Positions 28,300 through 37,153 of a stretch of 64,000 bases of DNA are shown here, piece after piece. Every line of letters begins with the position of its first letter. The first letter of the stretch is position 1. Both the position numbers and the translations under genes were made by a program. Under the pieces are notes generated by a model, which saw nothing but the letters and a program-made list of their open reading frames with translations, had not been told where the DNA came from and ran no database searches. Source of the DNA: Pirellulaceae bacterium (GTDB lineage Bacteria; Planctomycetota; Planctomycetia; Pirellulales; Pirellulaceae). The stretch is from NCBI GenBank assembly GCA_018402565.1, contig JAGYIQ010000002.1, forward strand, positions 186,001 to 250,000, given 5' to 3'.

Positions 28300-29559
28300 A
28301 TGACAAAACAAGGGTTGGGCTGGAGCGTGCCAGTGGGCTTCTGGCAGGGGGTGCCCATACGCGTCCACGTCCTGATGCTACTGGCCGGTGTGGGCTTGCT
28401 GGCAGTCCAGTGGGGCTGGGTGGCGGGATTGGGCCCCGAGCCGGCGGGCAGTTTCCGTGGTGGACTGGTGATGGCGGTACTGACCTTGGGTGTAGCGGCC
28501 GTTGCTTACGGACTGCCCTGGTTGGCGCAATGCGCGGCCCTCGAGCGGCCCTTTCAAACGGTGCGGTCGATCTGCTTGATGCCTTGGGGGGCGGCCTACG
28601 AGTGGCGACGAGACGTGCCGATCGGGTATCGTTACCAATTCTACGCGGTGGGAATCGCTGCCAATTTTTGTGTTTTGTCCCTGGCTTGGCTCAGCTTGGC
28701 GGTGTGGTTCCATCCGGGCCAAGATCAGTTGTGGCTCTGTCTTTATCCTTGGTATCCCGTCTTGCCGGCGCGGATGAACCTGGAGCAGTCGTTGCTCATG
28801 GCGTTTGTTTGGATGAATGCGGTCATGCTGTTCGTCCGCGTCTTGCCCGTCGTTCCGCTGGATCTGGGGCATTTGTTGGATGATTGGAGCAAGCAGCAGT
28901 TCACGTGGGCCACGCCGGCCCAGCGTTTATCCGCGCTGTTGGCGTTGGCCGCAGGATCCCTGGTCGCTCTGTTGGTGGGCTTCTACCTGACGACTCCGTT
29001 TGTCGAGGGCACCCGTTTGGCCTTGGGCGTTTGGCCGCTGCTGGCCGCCCTCACGCTGGCATTTTCGGCTCGCTCGCACTATGCCCACGAGCTGGGGGAG
29101 GCTCAGGCCAGCAAGCGAGCGACGGCGGCTGGCCCAGCGGCCGCCTACAACGCGATCTTGCGACGCAACCCCCAAACCGGACGCCTGGAAATGTTGGCGT
29201 TGGAACCGCACGACGACCTGGACCCCACCACGCGGAGTCACCGCGGCCAAGATTCTCGCTCGTGGAAGCAACCGTCCGCTGACTCATCTGCGGACCAGGA
29301 CTTGGACGCCGTGGACGAAGACGCCGCCTGGAGCGACGACTCCAGCTCGGAGGATGGCCAGTGGGAGAACTGGATGGACGATCACCGCGCCAGCCGCGAC
29401 CAGGCTAGGCGCGACCAAGCCGCGGCGGAAGAGGCGCTGCTGGATGACCTGCTGCTCAAAGTCAGCAACAGTGGAATCCACAGCCTGACCGATCAAGAAC
29501 GGGAAGTGCTGAACCGAGTCAGCCAACTGTTCCGCAACCGCCGCAAACTAAAACTCTAG
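28300..29559 (+). CDS. degenerate site-2-protease (M50) homologue with rhomboid-type tail
   Basis: This 419-residue membrane protein aligns by pattern with M50 metalloproteases. However, the place of the zinc motif HExxH reads GLPWL (71-75), followed by the normal ICLMPWGAAYEWRRD strand. The second motif, usually N-x-x-P-x-x-P-L-D-G-G, reads VLPVVPLDLGHLLDDW and keeps the aspartate (Asp188). About six membrane helices are visible. The acidic linker and the last 45 residues (LLDDLLLKVSNSGIHSLTDQ then EREVLNRVSQ) resemble the C-terminal segment found after planctomycete rhomboid proteases. It is probably catalytically dead and may hold or present substrates. The next gene begins 13 bases downstream. 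Confidence 0.6.
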   Translation: MTKQGLGWSVPVGFWQGVPIRVHVLMLLAGVGLLAVQWGWVAGLGPEPAGSFRGGLVMAVLTLGVAAVAYGLPWLAQCAALERPFQTVRSICLMPWGAAYEWRRDVPIGYRYQFYAVGIAANFCVLSLAWLSLAVWFHPGQDQLWLCLYPWYPVLPARMNLEQSLLMAFVWMNAVMLFVRVLPVVPLDLGHLLDDWSKQQFTWATPAQRLSALLALAAGSLVALLVGFYLTTPFVEGTRLALGVWPLLAALTLAFSARSHYAHELGEAQASKRATAAGPAAAYNAILRRNPQTGRLEMLALEPHDDLDPTTRSHRGQDSRSWKQPSADSSADQDLDAVDEDAAWSDDSSSEDGQWENWMDDHRASRDQARRDQAAAEEALLDDLLLKVSNSGIHSLTDQEREVLNRVSQLFRNRRKLKL

Positions 29560-29572
29560 GACGCAAGCCCAC

Positions 29573-31012
29573 GTGCAGTTGGTGATCCTGGAAGCCGTCA
29601 CGGCGGGCGCCGCGGCGGGCCCGCCTCTCTCGCCTGACGAGCCCCCGTCCGTCTCATCGTCCTTACAAACCGAAGCGCTGACCATGGTCGCAGCGCTGGC
29701 TGCTGATTGCCTGGCTGAGCTCCAACAGCGACGCTTCGCCGCGGACCGACCGCACAGCCCCGTCGCGATTCTAATCCCCGCGACCAGCGATCGTACCGCC
29801 GTGCTCGTCGACTGCCCATCACCCGAGGACGCGGCATCTGACGAAATCATCGTGTTTGTGCCGCCCAGCCAAGAACAGGCGGTACAAGCTGCTATCCAGC
29901 ACGCCTGGCCTATCCCCGCAAGTTCCGCTTCCTGGTCAGGGCACGTGTGGCGGATGCACATCGGCACCGGCGAGCGACTGGAGACCCACATCGCCCACTC
30001 CCACGGACCACAGGCCTGGTACCTGCCCACGTGTGGTAAAGGGGTCAGGAGTCAATTGTGCGAAGCACCCGTAGGGCCGTTCCGGCAATTGACTCCTGAC
30101 CCCTTTACCACACCCAACAGTCAACTGTGCGAAGCACCCGCAGGCTTGCGTTTCGCGGCTTTGGGGGCGGCCACCGAGTCGGGCGATGGTCCGGCCGAGA
30201 TATTTGGGGCTGCCGCGGCGACTTGGTTGATCGCCCCACAGCCGTCGCTGGGCCGTTGGATGCGATGGTTGGGACCAGCGGCCGACCGAGTACTGGGGGT
30301 GCCGGTCGACCTGTTGCCCACGTGTGAGGACAAGCGACACCTGACGGCGGTGCCCAGCCTGTGCTTGACCTATCCCCCGAGGCAAACGCAGCCGGACATC
30401 TCGTTGGTGGGTCTTGGTCTAGACTCTCAAGGTGGCGATGTAGCGGCTTGGTACCGCCAGCACCTGGCGACCACTCGGCATTGGGCCGTGAAACCGACGG
30501 ACCAATGCGGGAGCAGCGATGTGTGGCGGATCGATCTGTGGCAGCCGCTGGCCGACCTGGACGCGGCCTTGGCCGAGATCCAGCGACTGAGGTCCGCGTT
30601 GCCACGGGACACTTCCAGTCAGCAAGCGTTGTTGTGGTCGCCCTGGTTGCCTGGCCCTAGCGGCAGCGTGTCGGTGTTGGCGACCGAACACGCCTGGTGG
30701 TGCTTGCCTCCCTGCCGACAGATTCTCGAGTGGGATCGTCTGGTTGTGCCTGTGGGCAGTCGAGCGAACGTTCGTCGTGTGCAAGCCGTGCGATACAGCG
30801 GTTCGACGTGGGAGTCGCCCAAGACTTGGCCCTGGATCCACGATCTGGTGTGGCGGCAATTTGCCGCCCGCTTCCCGGTCGACTCGAGACATCGACTCCG
30901 CGGTTGGATCGGCCTGGACTATGTCTTGCCGGAACCCAACCGGCCCACGTTAGTGGAAGTCAATCCCCGTTTAACGTCATCGTATCACTTGACGCGTCAC
31001 TTGCGTTGGTAA
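29573..31012 (+). CDS. ATP-grasp-like protein with an in-frame palindrome insertion
   Basis: This 479-residue protein starts at a GTG (29573) just after the M50 homologue. The C terminus WIGLDYVLPEPNRPTLVEVN plus PRLTSSY is the metal/ATP-binding end of ATP-grasp ligases. Earlier segments (HWAVKPTDQCGSSDVWRI) fit the lysine strand. ATP-grasp genes of this sort occur with tetrahydromethanopterin-pathway genes in methylotrophs and planctomycetes, which would fit fhcA 3.6 kb away, but this is inference. Residues about 154-180 (GKGVRSQLCEAPVGPFRQLT...) are encoded entirely by the REP-like palindrome at 30032-30112, followed by a half-copy (SQLCEAPAG). The insertion keeps the frame and lies outside the recognisable ligase core. 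Confidence 0.6.
   Translation: MQLVILEAVTAGAAAGPPLSPDEPPSVSSSLQTEALTMVAALAADCLAELQQRRFAADRPHSPVAILIPATSDRTAVLVDCPSPEDAASDEIIVFVPPSQEQAVQAAIQHAWPIPASSASWSGHVWRMHIGTGERLETHIAHSHGPQAWYLPTCGKGVRSQLCEAPVGPFRQLTPDPFTTPNSQLCEAPAGLRFAALGAATESGDGPAEIFGAAAATWLIAPQPSLGRWMRWLGPAADRVLGVPVDLLPTCEDKRHLTAVPSLCLTYPPRQTQPDISLVGLGLDSQGGDVAAWYRQHLATTRHWAVKPTDQCGSSDVWRIDLWQPLADLDAALAEIQRLRSALPRDTSSQQALLWSPWLPGPSGSVSVLATEHAWWCLPPCRQILEWDRLVVPVGSRANVRRVQAVRYSGSTWESPKTWPWIHDLVWRQFAARFPVDSRHRLRGWIGLDYVLPEPNRPTLVEVNPRLTSSYHLTRHLRW
30032..30112. repeat. REP-like palindromic element, copy 2, inside a gene
   Basis: The arms at 30032-30058 and 30086-30112 are inverted copies of the arm seen at 12366-12389. The 27-bp centre is the reverse complement of the centre in copy 1 with two or three changes, so the element is inverted relative to copy 1. 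A diverged half-copy follows at about 30116-30145. It is read through in frame by the ATP-grasp-like gene. Confidence 0.85.
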
Positions 31013-31043
31013 GACCATGGCAACCGCTCACGCCCGATCGGCC

Positions 31044-31238
31044 TTACTCCAGCGGCGCGGGCATGGCACCGGCGATGCGTCCCATGTTTTGCCAAACGAT
31101 CCAATCAATATCGTCGGTGATCGAACGCACCGAACCATCGGCAAAACAGGTGTTAACATGCGCCCCGTGGTGACTGGAGGGCGTGATCGGTGCGCCGCGG
31201 TACCCACCGGACCGATTCAGGCAACTGCGAGAATTAGG
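31044..31238 (-). pseudogene. C-terminal fragment of a DUF1559 (prepilin-like) protein
   Basis: A minus frame encodes about 62 residues: NSRSCLNRSGGYRGAPITPS, then SHHGAHVNTCFADGSVRSIT, then DDIDWIVWQNMGRIAG and a stop at 31044-31046. This is the conserved tail of the DUF1559 family that is greatly expanded in planctomycetes (H-G-G/A-x-V-N-x-x-F-A-D-G-S-V). An in-frame stop precedes it and no pilin-like N terminus is nearby, so it is a relic. Confidence 0.75.
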
Positions 31239-31881
31239 GGGTAACTAGGTGTTAAAATTGTTGTAACCGTTCACGCCTCGTCAGAGGAATTTGTCATTGG
31301 CCGATTAGCAGATATTTTCGACAACCAATGCTCCCATTCCGGAATCCAAGTTGAACGGAACAACACCTGCACAGACCTTTCGCGCCATTCGTGTCTTTCG
31401 TGGTTACCCCAACTCCGCACCACCCCTGTGACCATGCTACTAGCGGTTAGCGGTTAGCGTAGCGCGTAGGGCGTAGGGCGTAGGGCGTACATCTTGCATT
31501 TTTCATTCCCCATTTTCCCTTTCTCATTTTTCTCAAACGCTTTTTCGTTTTCTCTGTCTCTCGCCCTACCAATTCCTCCAGTCCTTCTCATCTCTTGCGG
31601 TTTAGATTTCCTGCGGGGCGTGAACGGCTGCAATTAAAAGCACAAATGGTCATCACCACGCTTTTGCCAAAAGAATACGTAACCGTTCACAGTAGCAGGG
31701 CAATCCCAGGGGCAGGTGCGTTACGCAAGTCGGATCGTCCGTGGTGCAAACTCCTTCAATCACCGTCGGTTTGACAAGCCAACGATCTGACTGTTAGCTC
31801 GACTTGCTCCACGACACCCTGCGGGGCGTGAACGGCTGCAAGAATACAACCCGACCGACGCGGGCGCACCAGCCCCGATAT
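31239..31881. other. non-coding stretch with short duplicated phrases
   Basis: No gene is visible. The phrase gcggggcgtgaacggctgca occurs at about 31613 and 31822, and its inverse (accgttcac) at about 31266 and 31683. Around 31457-31490 there is a run of gtagggc units matching, in reverse, the run at 17605-17630. The stretch 31495-31560 is pyrimidine-rich. Confidence 0.5.
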
Positions 31882-33654
31882 CTAAGGAATCGTCTCGCCT
31901 GGCAAGTCTTCTAAATGCAATCGCAAAATTCGCACGACCTCGTGGATCGTGTCGATCTGATCCACGATCCCGGTGTGGTTGGCCGCCACATGATGCTCGC
32001 TGATGGCGGCGGGGTGCCCAGCACTCGTGACCGACACCACACCATCGCTGCCGCGCAACGTCAAAGGCGTACCACCCGTACCTAAAATCGTATGCTGCCT
32101 GACCTGTGACGACACCTGCAGTTCATAGATGGCCCTCAAGGTCGGATCGCTCGGTTCCAATAAGTCGATGCTGGTGGGAATCCGGCGGCGAAAAGGGTAG
32201 GTAAAGGCCTGCGGGTTATCGCTCACCAAAGCTTCGTGCCTGCGTTGCCGCGCTTCGTCTTCGCGGACCAACGCTGACGAGATCCGACCAATGCCCCGAG
32301 CCGCCAAAGCCGAACCGGCGTGGGGCGTGGCGATATAGACCACTCGCTGCACACACGGCAACGGCGAAAAATACAGACGCTCCGCCAACTCCTGTTTGAC
32401 TTCGGGCGTTGCCCGTAACGACTCCAAAGGAACCAGAGAAATCGAACGCCACATCGCTTCGCCGCTTTCCGCGACTTGTAGTTTACTCACCAGCCCACCC
32501 ATACTGTGCCCCACAAGGACCATTCGCCGCAGTTCCGAATCCTGACAACCCGGATCAAACTGATCCACCGCTGCCGATAGTTGCTGCCGTAATCGCAACG
32601 CCGAGGTGACAAATGGACTGCCTGTCGCATAGTTAAAGCCCCACACCTGATAGTGCTGGTTGAACCACGGCTGAGCACGGAGGTGATTGACCATTTCGGC
32701 CCAGACGCTGGGATCCGAGTTCAGACCATGCACAAAAACAACAGGAATCTTGCCATACTGGTACGGCTCCAACAGCCGCAGTCCATCTTCTTCAACTCGA
32801 GAGGGATTGAGAAAACCTGCCAACGGATTGTTGGGCTGCAGCGCCAGTTGGTACTCAAACGGGGCCGACAAATCGCGTGCCACAGGCGCCGTCTGTTGGC
32901 CGACGACAACCGTATCGACCGTCACGGGATTGATCATCTGCAAGACAAAATTCGCCCCAGGCATCCCCGTCAGCGCGGAATCGGTTGCTTCACCGGGGCA
33001 CAACAGAAATGTCGCGGGCACGGGGCTCCGCGCCGGAAAGAACGACTCGATCGACCCAGCCTCGCTCACCTCGGGCCGAGAGCGAATCGCAACCACGGGC
33101 ACACCCAGTCCGTCGATGGCGTAATGGCGTTGAAGCTGCGGCCATAACGAGGGAGCCGCCACGTGAAATTTCCGGAATTCATGCACTGGCCACGCCAGCC
33201 CACCATTTTCGATCGGTACATCGAGCGGTCCGTCCGGCAGATAGACACGCAGGCCGCGATGGCCATCCAGGCGTCCCCAGCGTCCCGCCGTCTGGACCAA
33301 ACCACGCAGACTGGCCTGGTAGATCGTCCCCGCCGGAGTCGAAGAACCGACCGGCACCGCTTGCTCGGCCATCGCCTGCCAACTCAGGATCGAAGCCTGA
33401 AAATAGAGATCGACGCTCCGCGCATCCCCCTCTGCCTCCCACGACTCGGCCTGCTGCAATACCCGCTTGGCCCGCTGGACGGTCGACCCGACGTGCGGCC
33501 AGGGTGACGATGACTCAAGTGACTCCCGCTCGAAACGCGGGAAGAGTTGCCGCGCAGGGGTCTGGCAGCCCCCGCAACACAGTAAGACCAAGCTCACGAA
33601 CAGTGACCAGCCCGCCAAGCATGAACCCGCAGGGTTGCCTTCGCTGCGGTCCAT
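31882..33654 (-). CDS. alpha/beta-hydrolase (lipase-like) lipoprotein
   Basis: This 590-residue protein has a lipoprotein signal (LFVSLVLLCCGGC, Cys30), so it is anchored to an envelope membrane. The C-terminal half is an alpha/beta hydrolase. It has the oxyanion-region PVVFVHGLNSDPSVW, the nucleophile elbow VLVGHSMGGLVSKLQ, VYIATPHAGSALA as in PGAP1/triacylglycerol-lipase-like enzymes, and a late His candidate in SEHHVAANHTGIVDQ. The N-terminal 250 residues are of no known family. The substrate is unknown; a lipid or cell-envelope ester is likely. It is a single gene with no obvious operon partner. Confidence 0.75.
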   Translation of the reverse strand: MDRSEGNPAGSCLAGWSLFVSLVLLCCGGCQTPARQLFPRFERESLESSSPWPHVGSTVQRAKRVLQQAESWEAEGDARSVDLYFQASILSWQAMAEQAVPVGSSTPAGTIYQASLRGLVQTAGRWGRLDGHRGLRVYLPDGPLDVPIENGGLAWPVHEFRKFHVAAPSLWPQLQRHYAIDGLGVPVVAIRSRPEVSEAGSIESFFPARSPVPATFLLCPGEATDSALTGMPGANFVLQMINPVTVDTVVVGQQTAPVARDLSAPFEYQLALQPNNPLAGFLNPSRVEEDGLRLLEPYQYGKIPVVFVHGLNSDPSVWAEMVNHLRAQPWFNQHYQVWGFNYATGSPFVTSALRLRQQLSAAVDQFDPGCQDSELRRMVLVGHSMGGLVSKLQVAESGEAMWRSISLVPLESLRATPEVKQELAERLYFSPLPCVQRVVYIATPHAGSALAARGIGRISSALVREDEARQRRHEALVSDNPQAFTYPFRRRIPTSIDLLEPSDPTLRAIYELQVSSQVRQHTILGTGGTPLTLRGSDGVVSVTSAGHPAAISEHHVAANHTGIVDQIDTIHEVVRILRLHLEDLPGETIP

Positions 33655-33825
33655 TCCAAGTCACTCCCGAGGGGTCGACAGCCAGCCGAGCGACGCCGCC
33701 AACCGCTAGTTTGTCTGGGTAGCAACTTCGAGCTTTCCGCCGCCTAGCGAACAACTTTTTGGCTGATTCTGGTTTGTACCAGTTTTCGGGATTGAAGCGG
33801 GATTGAAGTGGGTGGCCCCCGTCGC

Positions 33826-34329
33826 TCAGAACAACAACCCCGGATCACTGTCCTCGGCCGCTTCCACTGCCGTGGACTCTTTCCTTCGCCGCACACTTTT
33901 CGCCGCCGGACTGGCTGCCGTGTTGGCCCCCGTGTTGGCTGCCGTGTTGGCTGCCGTGTTGGCTGCCGTGTTGCCGCGCGAGGCGGGGGCTTGCCCCGCG
34001 CCGCTGTCGCTCGCTGATGCGGTGGCCGTGGCGTCAAAGTTCTGCCATTCCACCTGGCCGTCGGCATCCACCTTGGTCAAGATGCGGATCTGTTGCTCGA
34101 CCTCCTGCAGACCCTGATAACACGTCCGCAGCCAACCGACGCCTTGTTCGTACGCCCGCAGGGACTCGGCCAATGTCAACTGACCTTGCTCCAACTGACC
34201 CACGACCCGCTGCAGCTGCTGATAGGCCGTTTCGAACTGCTCCGCCGTCCCAGACGCCTGCTTTACCCCAGCAGTCTGCGTCCCCTGGGTGTCATTCATC
34301 GAATCGTCGTTCGCGGACGGCGAAGTCAT
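33826..34329 (-). CDS. xseB: exodeoxyribonuclease VII small subunit
   Basis: The protein is 167 residues from the ATG at 34329; a second ATG at 34299 is also possible. The core FETAYQQLQRVVGQLEQGQL and LAESLRAYEQGVGWLRTCYQ is the small-subunit helical hairpin that assembles in many copies on XseA. It is about twice the usual 80 residues. There is a disordered head and a C-terminal tail with four NTAA/NTGA repeats and a basic RRRKE patch before an acidic end. It points away from xseA, which starts 374 bp away on the other strand. A hairpin element at 34429-34557 lies between the two starts. Confidence 0.82.
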   Translation of the reverse strand: MTSPSANDDSMNDTQGTQTAGVKQASGTAEQFETAYQQLQRVVGQLEQGQLTLAESLRAYEQGVGWLRTCYQGLQEVEQQIRILTKVDADGQVEWQNFDATATASASDSGAGQAPASRGNTAANTAANTAANTGANTAASPAAKSVRRRKESTAVEAAEDSDPGLLF

Positions 34330-34414
34330 GGGCAAGTACCTGGTCGAGAAGGGGTTGAGCCGAGCAACACAGGCACGGCGGGCCAGCCGGCAGTATAACG
34401 ACTCGCGGCCGTCG

Positions 34415-34570
34415 CCCCAAGCACGAGCGGGCTTGTTGATTTTTCCGTAGCGGAATGCGTCAAGCATTTCGATTGAGGCGAAAATGCCCTGTTTTCTCCC
34501 GATTTCATTGATTCGGGCGACAATTTCGCGAGCAAGTCTGGAAAAATCAACAAGCCCCAAGCACGAGCGG
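34415..34570. repeat. MITE-like hairpin element between xseB and xseA, with flanking direct repeats
   Basis: The element runs 34429-34557. Its ends gggcttgttgatttttcc and ggaaaaatcaacaagccc are exact 18-bp inverted copies. Inside is the phrase agcggaatgcgtcaagcatt. The 17-mer ccccaagcacgagcggg stands on both sides (34415-34431 and 34554-34570), like a target duplication, although it overlaps the element ends. A second complete copy is at 53068-53197. Confidence 0.8.
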
Positions 34571-34702
34571 GCAGGGGGCAGCCGTGAATGGTGTCGTCTG
34601 GGAACATCGACGCCCCCCGAGTATGCTGGGACTCGAAGCAGGTTGGACCCTTGATCCAATACGCTCGAGCATGACGCACACGCCCCCGACGGAGCTGGCC
34701 CC

Positions 34703-35929
34703 GTGGCAGACGACGATTCCGACTCGCCCTATCAAACCGTTTCTCAACTGACCCAAGACATCCGCGATACGCTGGAGAGCGACTTCGCCGAGGTGACCGT
34801 GTGCGGCGAGGTCTCGGGGTTCAGCGCCCCACGCTCGGGGCATTGGTACCTGACACTCAAAGACGACGCCGCCCAGATCGCCGCCGTCGTGTGGAAGAGT
34901 ACCGTCAGCCGCATCAAGTTCGCCGTCGAGGACGGCGCACAGGTCGTGGTCCGCGGTCGCCTGACGGTCTACCCGCCCCGCGGCAGTTATCAATTGGTCA
35001 TCGAGCACATGCAGCCGGTGGGCGAGGGTTCCTGGCGAGCCAAATTCCGCCGACTGCACGAAAAACTGGCGGCGGAGGGCCTGTTCGATCCCCGCCGCAA
35101 GCGACCGCTGCCGCTCCTGCCGCGTCGCGTGGTGGTCATCACCAGCCCCACGGGGGCGGCGGTGCGAGACTTCTTGCAAGTGGCCCAGCGACGCTGGCGG
35201 GGCAGTCAGATCACCATTCTGCCGACCAAGGTCCAAGGCGCCGGGGCCGGCGTGCAATTGGCGGCCGCCGTCGACTTGGCCAATCGTCTCCGACCCGCCG
35301 CGGACGTGATCGTCGTCACCCGCGGAGGCGGCAGCATCGAGGATCTGTGGGAGTTCAATGACGAGCAGTTGGTGCGAGCCATCGCCGCCAGCCGCATTCC
35401 CGTGGTTTCGGGCGTCGGACACGAGATCGACGTGACCCTCTGCGATCTGGTCGCGGACTTGCGAGCCTTGACGCCGTCCGAAGCCGCCGAACGCGTCTTC
35501 CCCGACCAGCAATCGCTGCAGGAAAATCTACTCGAACTGCAAGCTCGACTCGTCAGGGGACTCCGCCGTCGCGGCGCCGACGCCAAGCAACAAGTCGACC
35601 GCTTGGCCCAGAGCCGCGTCCTGCGGCGGCCGCTGGATTTTCTGCTGCAACACGCCCAACGACTCGACGACCGCGCAGCTCGGTTGCTCTGGTTGAGCGA
35701 GAATGACCTAAAACGCCGCCGCAGCCAACTCCAAGGCGTGGCCGGACAACTGGAGGCCCTCAGCCCCCTCAATGTCCTCAGTCGTGGCTACTCGGTCACC
35801 CTGACCACCGCCGGTCAACCGATCCAGGACGCCGCCGAAGTTCCCATCGGAACACAAGTCAGCACGCGCCTGCATCGGGGCCGCTTGCTGTCGACCGTCA
35901 CCGCAGTGACTACGGCAGAAGACGAGTGA
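34703..35929 (+). CDS. xseA: exodeoxyribonuclease VII large subunit
   Basis: This 408-residue protein starts at a GTG with GGAG nine bases upstream. It has the N-terminal OB fold (FAEVTVCGEVSGFSAPRSGH then WYLTLKD). The catalytic domain includes RVVVITSPTGAAVRDFLQVA, VIVVTRGGGSIEDLWEFNDE and PVVSGVGHEIDVTLCDLVAD. A coiled-coil and the C-terminal LNVLSRGYSVT segment follow. It degrades single-stranded DNA from both ends as a complex with XseB. The last 20 bases overlap the converging secreted-protein gene. Confidence 0.93.
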   Translation: MADDDSDSPYQTVSQLTQDIRDTLESDFAEVTVCGEVSGFSAPRSGHWYLTLKDDAAQIAAVVWKSTVSRIKFAVEDGAQVVVRGRLTVYPPRGSYQLVIEHMQPVGEGSWRAKFRRLHEKLAAEGLFDPRRKRPLPLLPRRVVVITSPTGAAVRDFLQVAQRRWRGSQITILPTKVQGAGAGVQLAAAVDLANRLRPAADVIVVTRGGGSIEDLWEFNDEQLVRAIAASRIPVVSGVGHEIDVTLCDLVADLRALTPSEAAERVFPDQQSLQENLLELQARLVRGLRRRGADAKQQVDRLAQSRVLRRPLDFLLQHAQRLDDRAARLLWLSENDLKRRRSQLQGVAGQLEALSPLNVLSRGYSVTLTTAGQPIQDAAEVPIGTQVSTRLHRGRLLSTVTAVTTAEDE

Positions 35930-36872
35930 CCGGGAAGGTCTGCACCTGCACGCCGTAACCCCGCTGGGCCGGGTAGCTGTGGTAGTTCAGCGGATACGAC
36001 ACAAAATTAATGGAGTTCGACACCGGTCCAACCAAGTTAACTTCTCGGACGCGGAACATCGGTTGGTCGGTCGGCACGTGGTAGCGAGGGTCGATACCGG
36101 TGCCGGTCGGATCTTGGGACAGCGGCATTGGTGGCAAAGCCGACGTGCCGTAGGGTGACTCGGGTGCTGGATCGGGCGCCACCAGCGAGGGTTGGCCGAA
36201 GTACATCGGCGGCGCGTAGGCAGGTGCATACGGATTCGCCCAAGGATAGGGCAGGCCCCAATGAAAGTGCTCGACGTACATCGGCACGACCTGAATGTGG
36301 ACGGGCACGTGCACAACCGCCGGCTTGAAGACGTTGATGACCGGCGGGGGCGGCGATGGGCGCCGCACCACATGGCTCAGGGTACTAGAGGGCAAGCGGT
36401 CCCGACCGACTCGGCCAATTTCCCCAACTTGGCGGTCCCGCGGCTTGGCTCGGTTGTTCAGCCCGACCCAATTCACCGAGTAATCCGGAGTGCCGCCGAC
36501 TTGCGTTTCGCGGCTGTCCGGCAGCGTCTCGGGCTCGACATCCAAGCTGGGCGGCAGCTCCCATTCCTGCTCAATCGCCAGCCCCGGTAAACGCTCGCCG
36601 ACCACGTCTTGGGTCGGCGAAGGAACGGTCGGCGGATTCCCGGTCGGCGTTGTGGCGTTCAGTGCCTCTTGTACTTCGTCCTGTCGGCTCAGCGGACCAG
36701 CGATCGGCAGGATCTGCAGCACCTTGGTCGCCCCGCGGAACTCGGCCGACGACCGTCCACCTGCCCCGCCGGACTGGGCCGCGACCGTAGCTGGGAACAA
36801 GCAACCTGCAGCCAGTAGCACAGCAGGAACCAGGAACAGGGTTCCGTTGGGAGCACCAAAGATACAGCGCAT
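35910..36872 (-). CDS. secreted Pro/Tyr-rich hypothetical protein
   Basis: This 320-residue protein has a signal peptide (VPAVLLAAGCLFPATVAAQ). The mature part is proline-rich with few predicted helices: RRPSPPPPVINVFKPAVVHV, MYVEHFHWGLPYPWANPYAP, MYFGQPSLVAPDP and NFVSYPLNYHSYPAQRGYG. No domain is recognised. The aromatic/proline composition suggests an envelope or matrix protein. Its 3' end overlaps the xseA 3' end by 20 bp (convergent). No terminator is visible at the overlap. Confidence 0.6.
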   Translation of the reverse strand: MRCIFGAPNGTLFLVPAVLLAAGCLFPATVAAQSGGAGGRSSAEFRGATKVLQILPIAGPLSRQDEVQEALNATTPTGNPPTVPSPTQDVVGERLPGLAIEQEWELPPSLDVEPETLPDSRETQVGGTPDYSVNWVGLNNRAKPRDRQVGEIGRVGRDRLPSSTLSHVVRRPSPPPPVINVFKPAVVHVPVHIQVVPMYVEHFHWGLPYPWANPYAPAYAPPMYFGQPSLVAPDPAPESPYGTSALPPMPLSQDPTGTGIDPRYHVPTDQPMFRVREVNLVGPVSNSINFVSYPLNYHSYPAQRGYGVQVQTFPVTRLLP

Positions 36873-37153
36873 GGGTCGCCTCTCGAAGGGAGCGGGTGAT
36901 AGTGGGCGGGTCCTGACGATCTTGTCGGCCGCGCCCCGCGCCGAGCTGCCGCGGATCCGCGGAAAACGTGGCCCGATCGGACACCACGGATCCTACGATG
37001 CGTACAATCGCGCCAGTCGCCTGGCCTACTAGTCATGATCCCGCTCGATCCGATAATGAGCAGGCCGCCGGACGTTGGAGTCCAGGCTGGCCGATGAGCC
37101 GATGGTAAGGGCTCCCTGGATCGCCCAGCTTAACGCTAGAGATTGCCGACTTC

